Below, one piece after another: positions 7,548 to 17,589 of a stretch of 31,050 nt of DNA. The notes below the pieces were generated by a model. That model did not search any database. It worked only from the letters and a program-made list of their open reading frames with translations, and was not told where the DNA came from. The stretch comes from Branchiostoma floridae (Eukaryota; Chordata; Leptocardii; Amphioxiformes; Branchiostomatidae), in NCBI RefSeq assembly GCF_000003815.2, contig NC_049984.1, positions 4,310,016 to 4,341,065 on the forward strand. The letters are read 5' to 3'. The position numbers were made by a program, and so were the translations under genes. Positions within the stretch are counted from its first letter, which is position 1. Each line of letters opens with the position of its first letter.

Positions 7548-10500
7548 TCACAGCTTCGCCGGCGGAGGTTTGGCTTTCCCCATGTAGAAGACAGGTTTGA
7601 AGTTTGGGTCGGTGACAGCAGGGCGGTTCATGGTGAACTCGGCAATGGGGTACTGTGTGCGCCCGTCGATCGCCAGCTCACTCAGGATTTTGCCCAGAAG
7701 AGAGGCAAACCTGAGAGAAAAACAAATTTATAAAGACCGTTGCACGTCAATAGGACATCTCAGTGGATTCATGAATAAAACATGGCACAGAAGTTACGGG
7801 TCTTTCTGTTGGTCAACCCATGAAACTGCTAAAATATGCCACCCAGCTTGTAACAGTTATATACAACAGTTCTTCCACTTCACATGTTTTTAGGCTTCGT
7901 GTGTACAAGCTCAACAGAATGAAAGGGAAAATGCACTAATTAAATAAAGCTTGAGTGATCGAATGGGATGCTGGGTATAAAAACAGTCCTCTTTACTCTT
8001 TCACTGCGTTATAACTAATAATAAAGTGTTGCAACGGACAAAAGCTTAAGGTAACCTTCTTGTACACCTTGACGTCTAATTCTAAAAAAAAGGGTTAATA
8101 CTGACTTGTAGGCGTGGCCGGCGCCACAGCAGACGATGACGTCAGACCAACCCTTGGAGGCCAGCGTGTCGATGACGAAGTGCCTGTCCATAGTCATGGT
8201 GTACAGACAGGTCTTACTGTACATGATCGGGCCCAGCGACTGGGGAGAGATACAGAAATATCATGGTGTACACTGTGACAGGTCTTACTGTACATGATTG
8301 GGCCCAGCGACTGGAAATACATACAGAAAATACCATTGTCATTGACAATCTAACCTGAAAGTACTGATACATCAGTATTGATCCTAAAGAAAACAACAGT
8401 GGTCGTTGAAAATTTGACCCGTGTTTACCTTTGTGAAATTGAGTCGGACGAAAGTTTAGCGTTGTACTATGATTACTACCAACACAGATGAGCTTCCATG
8501 AAAATCTGAAAGTATTTTTCTTTTATGCTTTTGTTGAATTTCACCACCTGGATTTGAATAAATAAATAAGCTTATATTGTACTACTTTTGCTTTGACGTC
8601 TGGTGCAATTTTATCCAAATTTCCACTATAGCACAGTATGGTTAGATAGTTATAGTTACTTGTAAGATTTGAAATAGTATCAGACTAAAAATGGGTGGTT
8701 ATGTTCACCGTCTGTAGCGGCGTTACAAAAGTATATTTTATTGTATATCATCGGTCATAATTTTCATGCCATTGATGTGAAGAAAAGACAAAAGGACCGA
8801 CCCTTGGAACGTATTTCTGCAGAAAGTCTATGCAGGCCTTCTCTCTGACGGGGTCTGGAACGTAGGTCCTGGTTTCCGGTGTGACCCGCGGACCCCCCGC
8901 GTCGATGCCAATCTTACTTCCTGTGTTCCCGTGGATGGGAAGTCCGTAGAAGTCGTAGTCAGGTGTGTGGCTTATCCAGGTGGGGTACCTGTGGGATGAG
9001 GACAGGTGTGCGGTTAGAACAAACAGGTGGAATTATCATAGAAGCTCATCTGTGTTGATAGTAATGACAGAACAATGCTTAAGTTTCTTCCAACACAAAG
9101 GTATACACGGATCAAATTTTCATCGACCACTGTCACCTTCTTCAGGATCATTATTGATGACCAATCACTTCAGAACTTTCAGAACGTAAACTCGTGAGAG
9201 GTACAGACACGTGATCTTGTTAACACGTGATGTTGCCGATACGTGACGTCAGCAATTGGTCAAACGTGCCAATTGCCAAATAAACTTCCTGACACAAATT
9301 GACCAATTGCCTGTTCTTCAAATGTGCGTTGGTAAGATTGAACAAAAAACAAAGAGGTGTGAGTTGACCGTTGAGTTGACCTTTTTGTAGCCTGGGTACC
9401 ATACTCTTTTAGGGTAGCGAGTGTAAGGAGGAGCCCCGGTAGAGATAGCCTCCATAGCAGGCTCTCTTTAGGCTCATAATACACTTTTGCTGGCCATTTC
9501 TATTTGTACTGGTCGCTGATTGCTGGCCTTTTCTGACTGCCGCCCCCCAAGTCAGAAAAGGCCAGAAATCAGCGACCAGTTGAAATAGAAATGGCCAGCA
9601 AAAGTGCATTATGAGCACAAAAAAGTCCCCAGAGAGCCTGCTATGGAGGCTACGGTAGAGACCGGATGGTACCCAAGCTACCGTTTTGTTGACCGTTTCC
9701 AAAATCATATCAAGTTGCTTGAGCAAGGAAGTTAATAAAGGTGACGTAAAGAGGTTTAAGGCTTGAAAACATACGGTTATGTATATTACTTGCCGGTGGT
9801 AACAATATCAGCTACTTAGTTGCCTAGTGTCCACATTGTATTGTCCCTGTTGCAATTCGAATAAAGTGTAAAAGACTTGCCTGTCCTTCGTGAACTCCTT
9901 GACGTGCGGCGTGGCGAAGTAGGTAACCTGTTCCTGTGTGACGGCGACGGGGATGTGGGCCCCCACGGACCGCAGCACGTGGTTTATCCAGGCACCTGCC
10001 GTCACCACCACCCGCCGGCACCGGAACTCTCCCTTACTGGTCCGCACCTGGATAAAACAAATAGGTGAAAAAAGCGTGCAATTATTTGTATGAACAATTA
10101 TACAGACAAGAATCTGCGGTCAGAAATCAAATGGTGAATGCGGAAGGTATTACAAAAAAGAGATTTTGTCAATTCTGTCCCTGAATGGGATTGAAAACGA
10201 ATGTCACTTTATCATTCATTGATTGTTCATGATATTATGAGAAGAGACGCATAAAGCTGTTGACATTTCTTGCTGCCTGTTGAAAAGAATATTGACAGTT
10301 TTGTGGGCAAACAACTCTCTCTTAAGCCAGGGGCTGAATAGCTCGATCCCGTAGCTTTGCACACTTGCTTCCGTCAAAACATAGAAATTCAAAATAAGAA
10401 CATAGAAATATTTCCATGCTGTCATTGGTTGCAATTTGCTAATTTTGATGGACAGCCAGGATCTGTCTATTGCTAGGACCTTACCCATGACCCGGTCAGT

Positions 10501-13500
10501 AAAACGGTCAGACGTTTTCAGGTAGTATCCACTACCCTTCAGTGACACTGAGTAAGATCTGTTAATCAGCGAGTTTTAACCAAAAACTATGTGACAACAT
10601 ATACACACATACATACATATTCATTCTTGATTTTAACAAGTTAAAGCATTCACATAGTTCTGCTTCCATTGTTTTCTGTCTTCCATCAGTTCAATGAGGT
10701 CCTTATCATATAGACCAGTCTCTGCTTCAATAAAGTCCTTTGGCGTGAGATATGGACGTCCTCTTCTCCTATTTCAGTATTTGCTTCTGGGGACCAAAAA
10801 ATTAGTTTACCGGCTGGTTCGCCATGTCGAACAACATGTTTCTCACCATACGTGAAGACATATTTCTTACCATCGTCATCCCGCTCTTCATCCTGTCGAT
10901 CCCGAGTACAGCGCACTCGTCCATGACGGTTGCCCCGTGCGCCAGCGCCAGCTGGATGTGAGTGGAGTTCCCCCTAGCGGCGTCCACCAGTCCTGTATCT
11001 GCTTGGTACAGGCCCACAGTCTCGGCACCCACCTCGAACTGCGGGAACCGCCGCCGGATCTCCGGCCCATCCAGCCGCTCGTACCTGCGTGCGAAGTGTT
11101 TATTATTTATTTGCGCATATAAAACGAGTTATTCTCATCCAAAGTTTGACAGAAAGCCGTCGCCTGCAGTTCTATAAAAGCCGCTAGGAGGACCAAACTC
11201 GCAGCACTCACTCTCTGTCCGAGGACAATCTACCACTCATAAATCACGACCACAGCATGTCCAGGACACGAGATATCAAAAATGGAGGTTCCGCTGCAGT
11301 ATATTAGCAAATCGAATCGAACTTGATCTTCGTTTTCCCGCCCCCTACCCACCTACCAAATATCATCAGGATCCATTGAAGGCTTCTCGAGTTATACTGC
11401 TTACAGACGGAAGGACGAACGGACGCACAATCCCAAAACATAACCTTAGTCATTCTGGCAAAGGTAAAATATGCTGGGGAACTTAGAATCGAAGAAACGA
11501 GGTCGCACGTCGCAAACTGCACATAAAATGTCGGTACGGAATTCGTACGGACTTAGTGTACGCACAAGTGTTAACGGGGCTTTAAAGGCAACATAAGCAA
11601 TATTAGATAGAGCGTTAAAAGTGGACATATTCTGGATGAGGCAATCTGTATGATATTGATATCTACTGCACTATATTTCCACCATTACATCATTATTTCA
11701 TACTTCGAGCAGTAAAACATGCCGCAGAAACTAGCCGCGCGTTTACTGGCTGGATCACGGCCTATTTTGGGGGGGAGGGGGTGGGGCAATATATAAGGAA
11801 TCCTCGAGCGGCTTGTTTCTGCCGGAATCGAACTTGCGGCTTCTAGTTCCAGTGGCAGAGCTGACACTAACCCCTTTAATTTCCAAGCAGATACTACAAT
11901 GACAGAAGAACTTTATTGCGCAACGATCGTACACGGTACAATGTATGGCAAAAAAAAAGAAGAAACAAACTTATCATCCTTATTACTAAAACAAGTATCA
12001 AACTTAGTACATATGCAGATTATGAATATAGAATCATTCAATGAAATAATTGGCATCCTAATTTCTAGAACAATAAGAGCTAGCCTAAATCATTGATATT
12101 GTATTACAATCGAGTGGGGCTAATTATGAGTTTCGGCATTTTTTCTTATGACAAAGCAGTCTTTTATATATTTGCCTATTTTAGCATTGTGGGAGTTATT
12201 ACATCTGAATATATAATCAAATCTGTCTGTATCATTGAGTCTCTTAAAATCTGTTGTATTTGATTCGAGGAATGTGAATAACTCATTACGTGAAACATTG
12301 TACCTACTGCACATCATGACATAAGATAGTACCAAACTGACCAAGAGGTGTCCATTTGCCATGTAGCGAAACACACACCTAAGCCGGCTTCACTCCTCTG
12401 CCAGCTTTTGATACTATCTTATGCTACTGTAGGATCTGCTTGGAGATTATAACCACTTGGCTCCGCGCTCTACACTATCTTGTGTGCTTACGGAATGTTC
12501 TGTGCGTCCATAGCTTTGGCGTACTCCTCCATCAGCCATTCCTGCGGTCCCCCCTTCAGGGTGAAGTCCAGCCCGCCCGTCTTGTACACCAGCTGTAGAC
12601 CGGACTCCCTCTCAACCTCCTCCCAACTGAAAGGCAGAGAGATGAAAAGAATAGCTTTAAGAACGATAATAAAGAAAAAGATGAGCCCAAAAGACGTATG
12701 GCGGGACAGTAAAATTGCAATAGTCCATCTTTTTTAGATACCTAGTTTTGCCACGCAACCGCAAACGTTTCTGTTGTGCTTTATTCTAAACTGGTCTCTC
12801 AAATGAAAGCGAAGGGGGCAAGCTGAATCATTGCCATGACATCGGAGCACCGAGTATGCATGCGCCGCACACGAGTTGTCAGGTTATGTAACTACTCGTA
12901 TGTCCCTTGCGTTATCCGTAATGTCCCTATCCGGCATATTGCCTTTGAAATGTACTAGAGAGGATTGACTGAAATATGTGCATAAATCTACCAGGAAATA
13001 TTTGTCATGAGTGCTTAATTGACAAAAGATGAAAGAACTTACGCCTTGTATGTGTCCCTCACGATCTTAGTGTACCGTGGATCGTGGTAACACAAACGTC
13101 TGAAAAAAAAAGATACACTGTAGGACAAGTAGCATCCACACTATCCCTTGTCAGGGACGAAACACGCAGTGACGAAACACACTGACAAAAGGTAGCCGAT
13201 GTCTCTTGAAATGTCCAACTGTTTATAAAATTGAAATTATCCAGTTGCTTCAGTAACTTTTGTATTGTGTGTCTTATCAACGTTACCTGTATGTGCAACA
13301 TTCGTCGATGTATTCCGTTAGTTATAATGTCACTAATAACATTATAGCCGACTCACATGATTCTGGAATGGTCCTGAGACCCCCCGTTGTCATGGCCCAA
13401 CTTGAACTGTTCCAAACCTAGCACACCTGGAACGAGAGGAGAACGAGCTTCGTTAGGAAGATTCCATTTGTACTATGGGGAATGGGTCAGGTGTTTCTTA

Positions 13501-15747
13501 TGTTTACATTTACATTTTACACGGCAAGTTTCGATTCTTCTTCTTCTTCAGTCCCGCCAATGACCTAGCCTGACTAAAATCGCGCTCCTAGCGGCCGGCC
13601 TTATAGTTGCCACCACCTCGCCGTTAGGGGGTCATTAACCCCAGCCAGGCGAGAGATTGTAAACACAGGCTAGCCAATGACCTAAACCGTAGTCTGTACC
13701 AGGCTCCGCGGATCGCTGGTCAAATAGTAGAAATTGGACAAATAATAGAGTCAATATTACGCCAGGCCGGCCATAGCTTAGTACTAGTAGTCGGTCTACA
13801 CAGGCTCCGTGGATTGCAGACCGACTCTGCTCTCCAAGCAGAGGTTAGGCTCCGGCTGCTTTTTTTAACGTTTTTTAGTCGTTTTTATCGGGCTTTCTAT
13901 TTTTTATAACCAGCAAGATACAATACAAAGTAGAAGGCCCGATAGAAACGACTAAAAAAGTTTTTAAAAAACAGACGGAGCCTAACCTCTGCTTGGAGAG
14001 TAGAGTCGGTCTGCAATCCACGGAGCTTGTGCGGAGTCGCCATGTTATTTGAAGTCCACTAATATCGCTATCTAATAGGTGCGAAGTGGCTAAATGGATC
14101 ATTTTATTTCCTCCCGACGCGCCCGTGGCTGGGATTAATAACCACTCACCGATAATCCCCAACCAGATCCTACGATGGCGTAATATACTATCAAAGCCGA
14201 CCAAGAAGGTTAGCTTGCCAAAGTGAGACCATTGGCCTCCGGTCGCATACACACTCCTAAGATTTCTCCTAAGAGTAAGACGGCTTCACTCCTCTGCCAG
14301 CTTTTGATACTATCTTATGCCACCGTAGGATCTGCTTGGAGATTACCTCATCGAGAGGTGGTGCCTGGTAGTGGCTACCTAAATCGGGCGACTGTCACCA
14401 TGGTAACTGGGAAAGTACCAGGTACCCCGTGGTGTTTGATTACATTATGTAGCAAATGGTAAGACAAACAAAATGTACCTGGACGGGCTGGTCACCATAT
14501 ACTGGACTATAAATGCAGAAATTTTCGAGGTGGTTTAATGTTCGCGGTTTTCGCGTTGCAAATTTACCGCGAACGTTAACTTAAAACCACTGAGAACATT
14601 TTTCCATGTCAGTAAGAGACTACGGGGCGCGGTGCTACCGCGAACTTAAAACCACCGCGAAAAGTCCTTTTCCCGCTATCGCGAAATTAAATCCCCGCAA
14701 ACTTAAATGCATTTACGTACATGAATATGTTGTAAGAATAATCAGAGCAGTAGTTTGTTCAGTTCGAACCGTAGCATGAAGGTTAACATGATGCATTTTC
14801 TTGCAATTGTCAAATGTTTCTACTTTCAGTTAATTTTTGTGATAGAAGAAGGCGTCAAAAAATAATCCTCAATACTAATAGCCGCTCGTGTTGTCAGTTC
14901 TGACTATGAGTGGTGACGTTACACTGTTCCCAATTTGTGCAGGTTTTCATGTTAACTTTTGTAGACCCCGTGTCTTTTCTTCCCTTGTGACCTCTATGTC
15001 ATGTGGCCTTTGGGTCATCAGAAATTGTCTGAAAATTTTTAAACCTTCAGAAATTTCTCTAAACCATCTGAAATTATCTGAAACCATATCAAATCATCTG
15101 GGGAAATCTGAATCCATGAACATCGTCAGAAATCCTTGAAAGAAATCGTCAAGGTGAGACAAATAATTATTGTGAACACACACCCCCACCGCCACCCCCT
15201 TCCCCCATACGTTGTAAGAGCTTGACTGTAACAGTATACAGTATGTTCAGCCGTATCTAGATAAAGAAACTGAATCCCACGCCCCCTTTTTCAGTGATCA
15301 CTGATCACACATAATGTTTGTTGTGTGTCTGCGGAATGAGAAGTGGCCATGCATAGCGAGCACGCCAAACAGTAACGTTACAACAATACCTCCTGCAGTA
15401 ACGTAGGGTAACCTAACGTTCCACTCACTACCCTGGAAGCCAGCCGGGATCGGGCAGCTAGGACAGTTTATTCGGGGGCCCAAGAGAGTCAGCCCGCCAG
15501 ATTTCCTATTAGCGCTCGGGAGGTAGCGATAACTCCTTCGGACTTAAACTCCCCGGAGCGCCAATGTGAGATCGGCGGGCTGACTGCCTTGGATCCCCGA
15601 ACAAAACTCGCTCGCTACCCGATCCTGCCCCGGCCCCCAGGGTATCCACCCACCTTTCCCGGCCCTCTTGGACAGCCAGTACACGGCCGCACTGCCGACT
15701 CCCCCGCACCCGATCACGATATACTCGTAGTACGGTACGTACGCCAT
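7548..15747 (-). CDS. Peroxisomal FAD-dependent sarcosine/pipecolate oxidase-like enzyme, nine exons
   Basis: Complete gene, 406 residues, which oxidises a secondary amine or N-methyl amino acid with release of H2O2 (family knowledge; substrate unknown). Exons on the minus strand: 15747-15654, 13426-13357, 13099-13043, 12626-12492, 11084-10871, 10047-9881, 8988-8802, 8239-8106, 7710-7548. Every junction keeps frame. Seen in the protein: Rossmann motif GCGGVG at residues 13-18, Glu37 ending the second strand, HSRII near 51-55, Cys319 in TCLYTMT (the covalent-FAD cysteine position of this family), GHAYK near 349-353, and C-terminal AKL, a PTS1 peroxisomal signal. Length matches the family (about 390). 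The start is the ATG at 15747 in GCCATGG context; upstream in-frame codons are not ATG. All introns are GT-AG except intron 6, which is GC-AG. It could equally be called PIPOX-like or N-methyl-tryptophan oxidase-like. Confidence 0.92.
8106..8239 (-). CDS. Oxidase exon 8, carrying the covalent-FAD cysteine
   Basis: Begins SLGPIMYSKTCLYTMT and carries Cys319, followed by DRHFVID and the GAGHAY segment. The acceptor is TCTCTCCCCAG; the donor is GTCAGT. The first about 45 bases and the acceptor are duplicated immediately upstream at 8261-8331. Part of the gene entry. Confidence 0.88.
8194..8331. repeat. Tandem duplication covering the exon 8 splice acceptor
   Basis: Two units, 8194-8260 (67 bp) and 8261-8331 (71 bp), are about 80-85% alike by eye. 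Each holds a CAG acceptor followed by TCGCTGGGCCC on the minus strand, at 8239 and 8310. The two acceptors are 71 bp apart, so using the outer one would shift frame and reach an early stop. Confidence 0.8.
9387..9681. mobile_element. Long palindromic (foldback) element in oxidase intron 6
   Basis: About 295 bp of nearly complete inverted repeat. The outer arms are GTAGCCTGGGTACCAT (9387-9402) and ATGGTACCCAAGCTAC (9666-9681). The inner arms contain TTTTGCTGGCCATTTCTAT and its complement and meet at a small GC-rich centre near 9540-9550. No coding capacity; a non-autonomous foldback transposon is the likeliest reading. Confidence 0.8.
9881..10047 (-). CDS. Oxidase exon 6, with GC splice donor
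   Basis: Encodes the VVVTAGAWINHVL strand typical of the sarcosine oxidase FAD/substrate domain and ends KEFTKDR. The acceptor is TTTTATCCAG before GTGCGG. The donor is AG|GCAAGT, a consensus GC-AG donor; using it joins the arginine codon AG|G to exon 7 in frame. This exon is already counted in the gene entry. Confidence 0.85.
10655..10830 (-). pseudogene. Decayed retroelement C-terminal fragment in oxidase intron 5
   Basis: On the minus strand one frame reads GRPYLTPKDFIEAETGLYD followed by KDLIELMEDRKQWK and a stop. This resembles the C-terminal tail that follows reverse transcriptase in many LINE-type or craft-like elements (GRP....I...TGL..DL...DR..W). An upstream piece (LIFWSPEANTEIG) is in a different frame, so the copy is frameshifted. 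It is short, with no RT core visible. Family assignment is by pattern memory only. Confidence 0.45.
11266..11410. repeat. Dispersed repeat fragment (CACGAGATATCAAAAA type)
   Basis: The segment from about 11266 (ACACGAGATATCAAAAA...CTGCAGTA) is closely repeated at 22820-22858. Neighbouring CAAATATCATCAGGATCC is echoed at 22670-22690. It is an unclassified interspersed repeat present twice in the window. Confidence 0.5.
11818..11876 (-). repeat. Possible tRNA-like / SINE fragment
   Basis: The minus strand contains AAGTTCGATTCCGGC, which fits a box B promoter, preceded by a tRNA-like stretch. No convincing cloverleaf could be drawn by hand, so this is only a hint of a tRNA-derived SINE. Confidence 0.25.
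12311..12449. mobile_element. Foldback MITE of the TAATCTCCAAGC family, diverged copy
   Basis: The right arm at 12387-12449 (CGGCTTCACTCCTCTGCCAG...GGATCTGCTTGGAGATTA) is nearly identical to the right arm at 14281-14345. A decayed left arm (ACATAAGATAGTACCAAAC) lies near 12321-12350. It sits in oxidase intron 4, close to the exon 4 donor. Confidence 0.65.
13448..13790. repeat. Interspersed repeat remnants in oxidase intron 1
   Basis: The segment at 13693-13750 (ACCAGGCTCCGCGGATCGCTGG...AGTAGAAATTGGACAAATA) resembles the left arm of the MITE at 23448-23643. Next to it, CCGGCCATAGCTTAGTACTA (13768-13787) resembles a degenerate tRNA box A region and recalls 23929-23945. No intact element was defined. 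Confidence 0.4.
13799..14031. mobile_element. Foldback element in oxidase intron 1
   Basis: About 233 bp with long, almost perfect arms. The left begins CACAGGCTCCGTGGATTGCA and the right ends TGCAATCCACGGAGCTTGTG. Matching inner blocks (CCTCTGCTTGGAG..., CGATAGAAACGACTAAAAAA) continue to a short AT-rich centre. No coding capacity. Confidence 0.8.
14153..14345. mobile_element. Foldback MITE of the TAATCTCCAAGC family, copy 2
   Basis: A 193-bp element with inverted arms TAATCCCCAACCAGATCCTA and TAGGATCTGCTTGGAGATTA. The flanking 9-mers ACTCACCGA (14144-14152) and CCTCATCGA (14346-14354) match at 7 of 9 positions, in line with the 9-bp duplication around copy 1. It lies in oxidase intron 1. 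Confidence 0.7.
14510..14715. mobile_element. MITE-like repeat rich in CGCGAA motifs
   Basis: About 206 bp from TAAATGCAGAAATTTTCG to AACTTAAATGCATTTA, with inverted TAAATGCA ends and repeated ACCGCGAA / AAAACCAC blocks. The composition, with many CGCG, differs sharply from its surroundings. Sequences of this look are common in marine invertebrate genomes (memory). No coding capacity. Confidence 0.6.
15035..15135 (+). repeat. Short degenerate tandem repeat (AAACCATCTGAAATTATCTG type)
   Basis: Repeated variants of AAA-CC-TCTGAAA-T-TCTG over about 100 bp in oxidase intron 1. Confidence 0.5.
15488..15583. repeat. Imperfect 96-bp inverted repeat beside oxidase exon 1
   Basis: GTCAGCCCGCC (15488-15498) and GGCGGGCTGAC (15573-15583) form perfect outer arms. 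Inner parts pair loosely (AGCGCTCGGGAGGTAGCG with CTCCCCGGAGCGCC). It starts about 70 bp past the exon 1 donor. Confidence 0.6.
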
Positions 15748-15822
15748 GGCTACCGGCTCCACTGGCTGTAGTTAGCTGTGCTGAACTTTGGACTTCCGAA
15801 CTCTGGATCTCTAACCGCAGTT

Positions 15823-15835
15823 TGACCTTGGGTCA
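15823..15835. promoter_or_regulatory. Paired nuclear-receptor half-sites upstream of the oxidase gene
   Basis: TGACCT-T-GGGTCA, an everted pair of AGGTCA-like half-sites with 1-bp spacing, 76 bp upstream of the start codon. A TCAAGGTCA-like extended half-site overlaps it. Nuclear receptors bind such half-sites and commonly control peroxisomal genes; use here is inference. Confidence 0.35.
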
Positions 15836-15839
15836 TGTT

Positions 15840-16675
15840 GATTCAATTGTGCGGATGACATCCTCTGAGAAACTCAGAACTGACGTGAGAATTTGGAAAA
15901 TAAAAGTTTGGCAAAAATCAATATCATATAATTGTGGTCAAGAAAGTTGAAAACACAGAGAGCATGGCATACGATTCTTTATTTTTCTTCGGCACTCCAG
16001 TATTAGTTCATGAGTGTCCGTTTTCGTATTTTTTTGTTGCGATTTACGAAAAATGATTTGTCATTTTGCAGTTTATATGGTTCACAGTATGATCTAACTT
16101 TCTTTGTTGGAAACGGACAAAATTTATTCGTGCGTGTACGTCATCCATAAAATCGAAGTAAAATGGCCTTATGCTGAAAAGCCTGAGGGTGTCAGCCTTG
16201 TTTCCTTCGCTAAGGAGGTCATGTACTTGTTTTAGGACGGTGCATTCTTTGGCTGTTGCTAGAGTACCCTAGTAGTAGACGGCGTTCAGCCTAGTCGTCC
16301 CATAGATTTTCGCACTAGGGCTTGAAAGGCATTCGTTATTGGTCCGAGCTAGAGTTCATGCTACACAATCTCAGGCTGAAGCTAGACTATCAGTAAGTTC
16401 CTGTATGTTTCATGCCGACTTTTTTTCCACAAACCGGTTCAAGCCGGAATCGCTGTCTTATGTTCACATAATAGCCTGTTTCAAGGCCTCTTTTGCTTCA
16501 TGTCAACATCTTTCTTTCTACTTCAGAATCCATTAAAAACCGGTTCAAGCCGGAATCGTCATGCGTTGTTCGGACAATTCGTTCTCGAACTGGAAGGTGC
16601 CGCTTCACACCGGCAAACATGATGACAAAATCAAGTTGACCTTCACTAAAAAGTTTGAAATCTTGGGCCAATGAC
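15840..16675. other. Intergenic stretch without gene, with a 22-bp direct repeat
   Basis: No coding signal. AAACCGGTTCAAGCCGGAAT plus CG occurs twice, exactly, at 16431-16452 and 16537-16558. The 5' region and promoter of the oxidase presumably occupy the left edge. Confidence 0.6.
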
Positions 16676-16680
16676 ATCGG

Positions 16681-16706
16681 TTTGTTTGTTTGTTTGTTTG
16701 TTTGTT
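16681..16706 (+). repeat. (TTTG)n microsatellite
   Basis: Six TTTG units. Confidence 0.9.
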
Positions 16707-16744
16707 CTGCATAATCCATGAAACGCCTTTGGGGGCAGCACACC

Positions 16745-17038
16745 AGTTTTATTACACACTAGGCACAAACTGCGTCGGACCAGATTGTAAGGTTTGATCC
16801 ACTCACACGGGAAAGGACTCCTACTCTCTTCGATAATAAGTGTGGTGGGTTCTTTAACGTGTTGCTTTCCTCAAACACGGGACCTACTTCGGGGCTTAAC
16901 ATTCCATCCAAGAGGACGTCTTGAGTCGAAGTTAGGCACTCATTTGCGCCTGAGTGGAGTGAGGAAATATGTGCAAGGTGCCTTTCCCAAGGGCACAACA
17001 TTTCGGCCTCCTAGGGATTAGATCCCACAACTTTAGGT
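16745..17038. repeat. Probable dispersed repeat, class unknown
   Basis: The text around GGTGGGTTCTTTAACGTG, CAAACACGGGACC and CCCAAGGGCACAACATTTCGG matches a sequence style I recall as highly repeated in amphioxus and other marine invertebrates. No terminal structure is visible and the overlapping open frames on both strands look non-coding. Confidence 0.4.
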
Positions 17039-17063
17039 ACAAATCAACAAAATCAACCACAAC

Positions 17064-17484
17064 TTAAGGTACTAGTATTTAGGTTGGCTAAATGGGCATT
17101 TTGACCTTCCATTGTTTTCTCATTAATTAACGATCTGTATTTATCAAAAAATGATTCTTTTAATTAGATGAAACAAATATATTCTAGTTACTACTGATCT
17201 TTAATAGATATCAATTTGCACAACCGTGAGTTTGTAGTTTTCATCATTATGCACATGAAAAACATAGTTTTATTGCAGTGGTATGTACCAAAGTGCTGTG
17301 TTTTATCATAGAAAAAATGATATTATGGGCAATAAAACCTGATGACGTCATCAATATGGCCACCGAAAAATCAGATTTAGAATTCTTTCATGCCCATCTA
17401 TCAATATTCCTTACGGCTCCATTCTTTCTTAATTAATGAGAAAACAATGTAATGATGCCAATTTAGCCAACCTAAATACCTTAA
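17064..17484. mobile_element. MITE with TTAA target sites (piggyBac-like ends)
   Basis: A 421-bp unit flanked by TTAA at 17064-17067 and 17481-17484. The inner ends are inverted: GGTACTAGTATTTAGGTTGG on the left and CCAACCTAAATACC on the right, continuing through GCTAAAT, GGCAT and a shared TTTTCTCATTAATTAA block. No open frame. TTAA duplication is typical of piggyBac-type transposases. A perfect TGATGACGTCATCA palindrome lies inside at 17340-17353. Confidence 0.75.
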
Positions 17485-17589
17485 GGCTAACTTGTCATTG
17501 TTTTCTGCCTCATATCAGTTTTGTAACACCTTTTATGTCCCTTTCCTTCCTGACCTTGTATTAAATGATCGTAGATGACAGCCAAATAC

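Noticed and set aside
9808-9880. Continuation of oxidase exon 6 past 9881
   Set aside because: The family sequence stops at KDR; the following residues do not match and the GC donor restores frame into exon 7.
313-13500. Shared AATGGGTCAGGTG at about 318 and 13481 as a second mariner end
   Set aside because: Only 13 bases match and the diagnostic CCCCTCGTA end is missing at the second site.
15748-15762. Oxidase start five codons upstream of 15747
   Set aside because: The codon there is GTG, not ATG; the ATG at 15747 has a better context.
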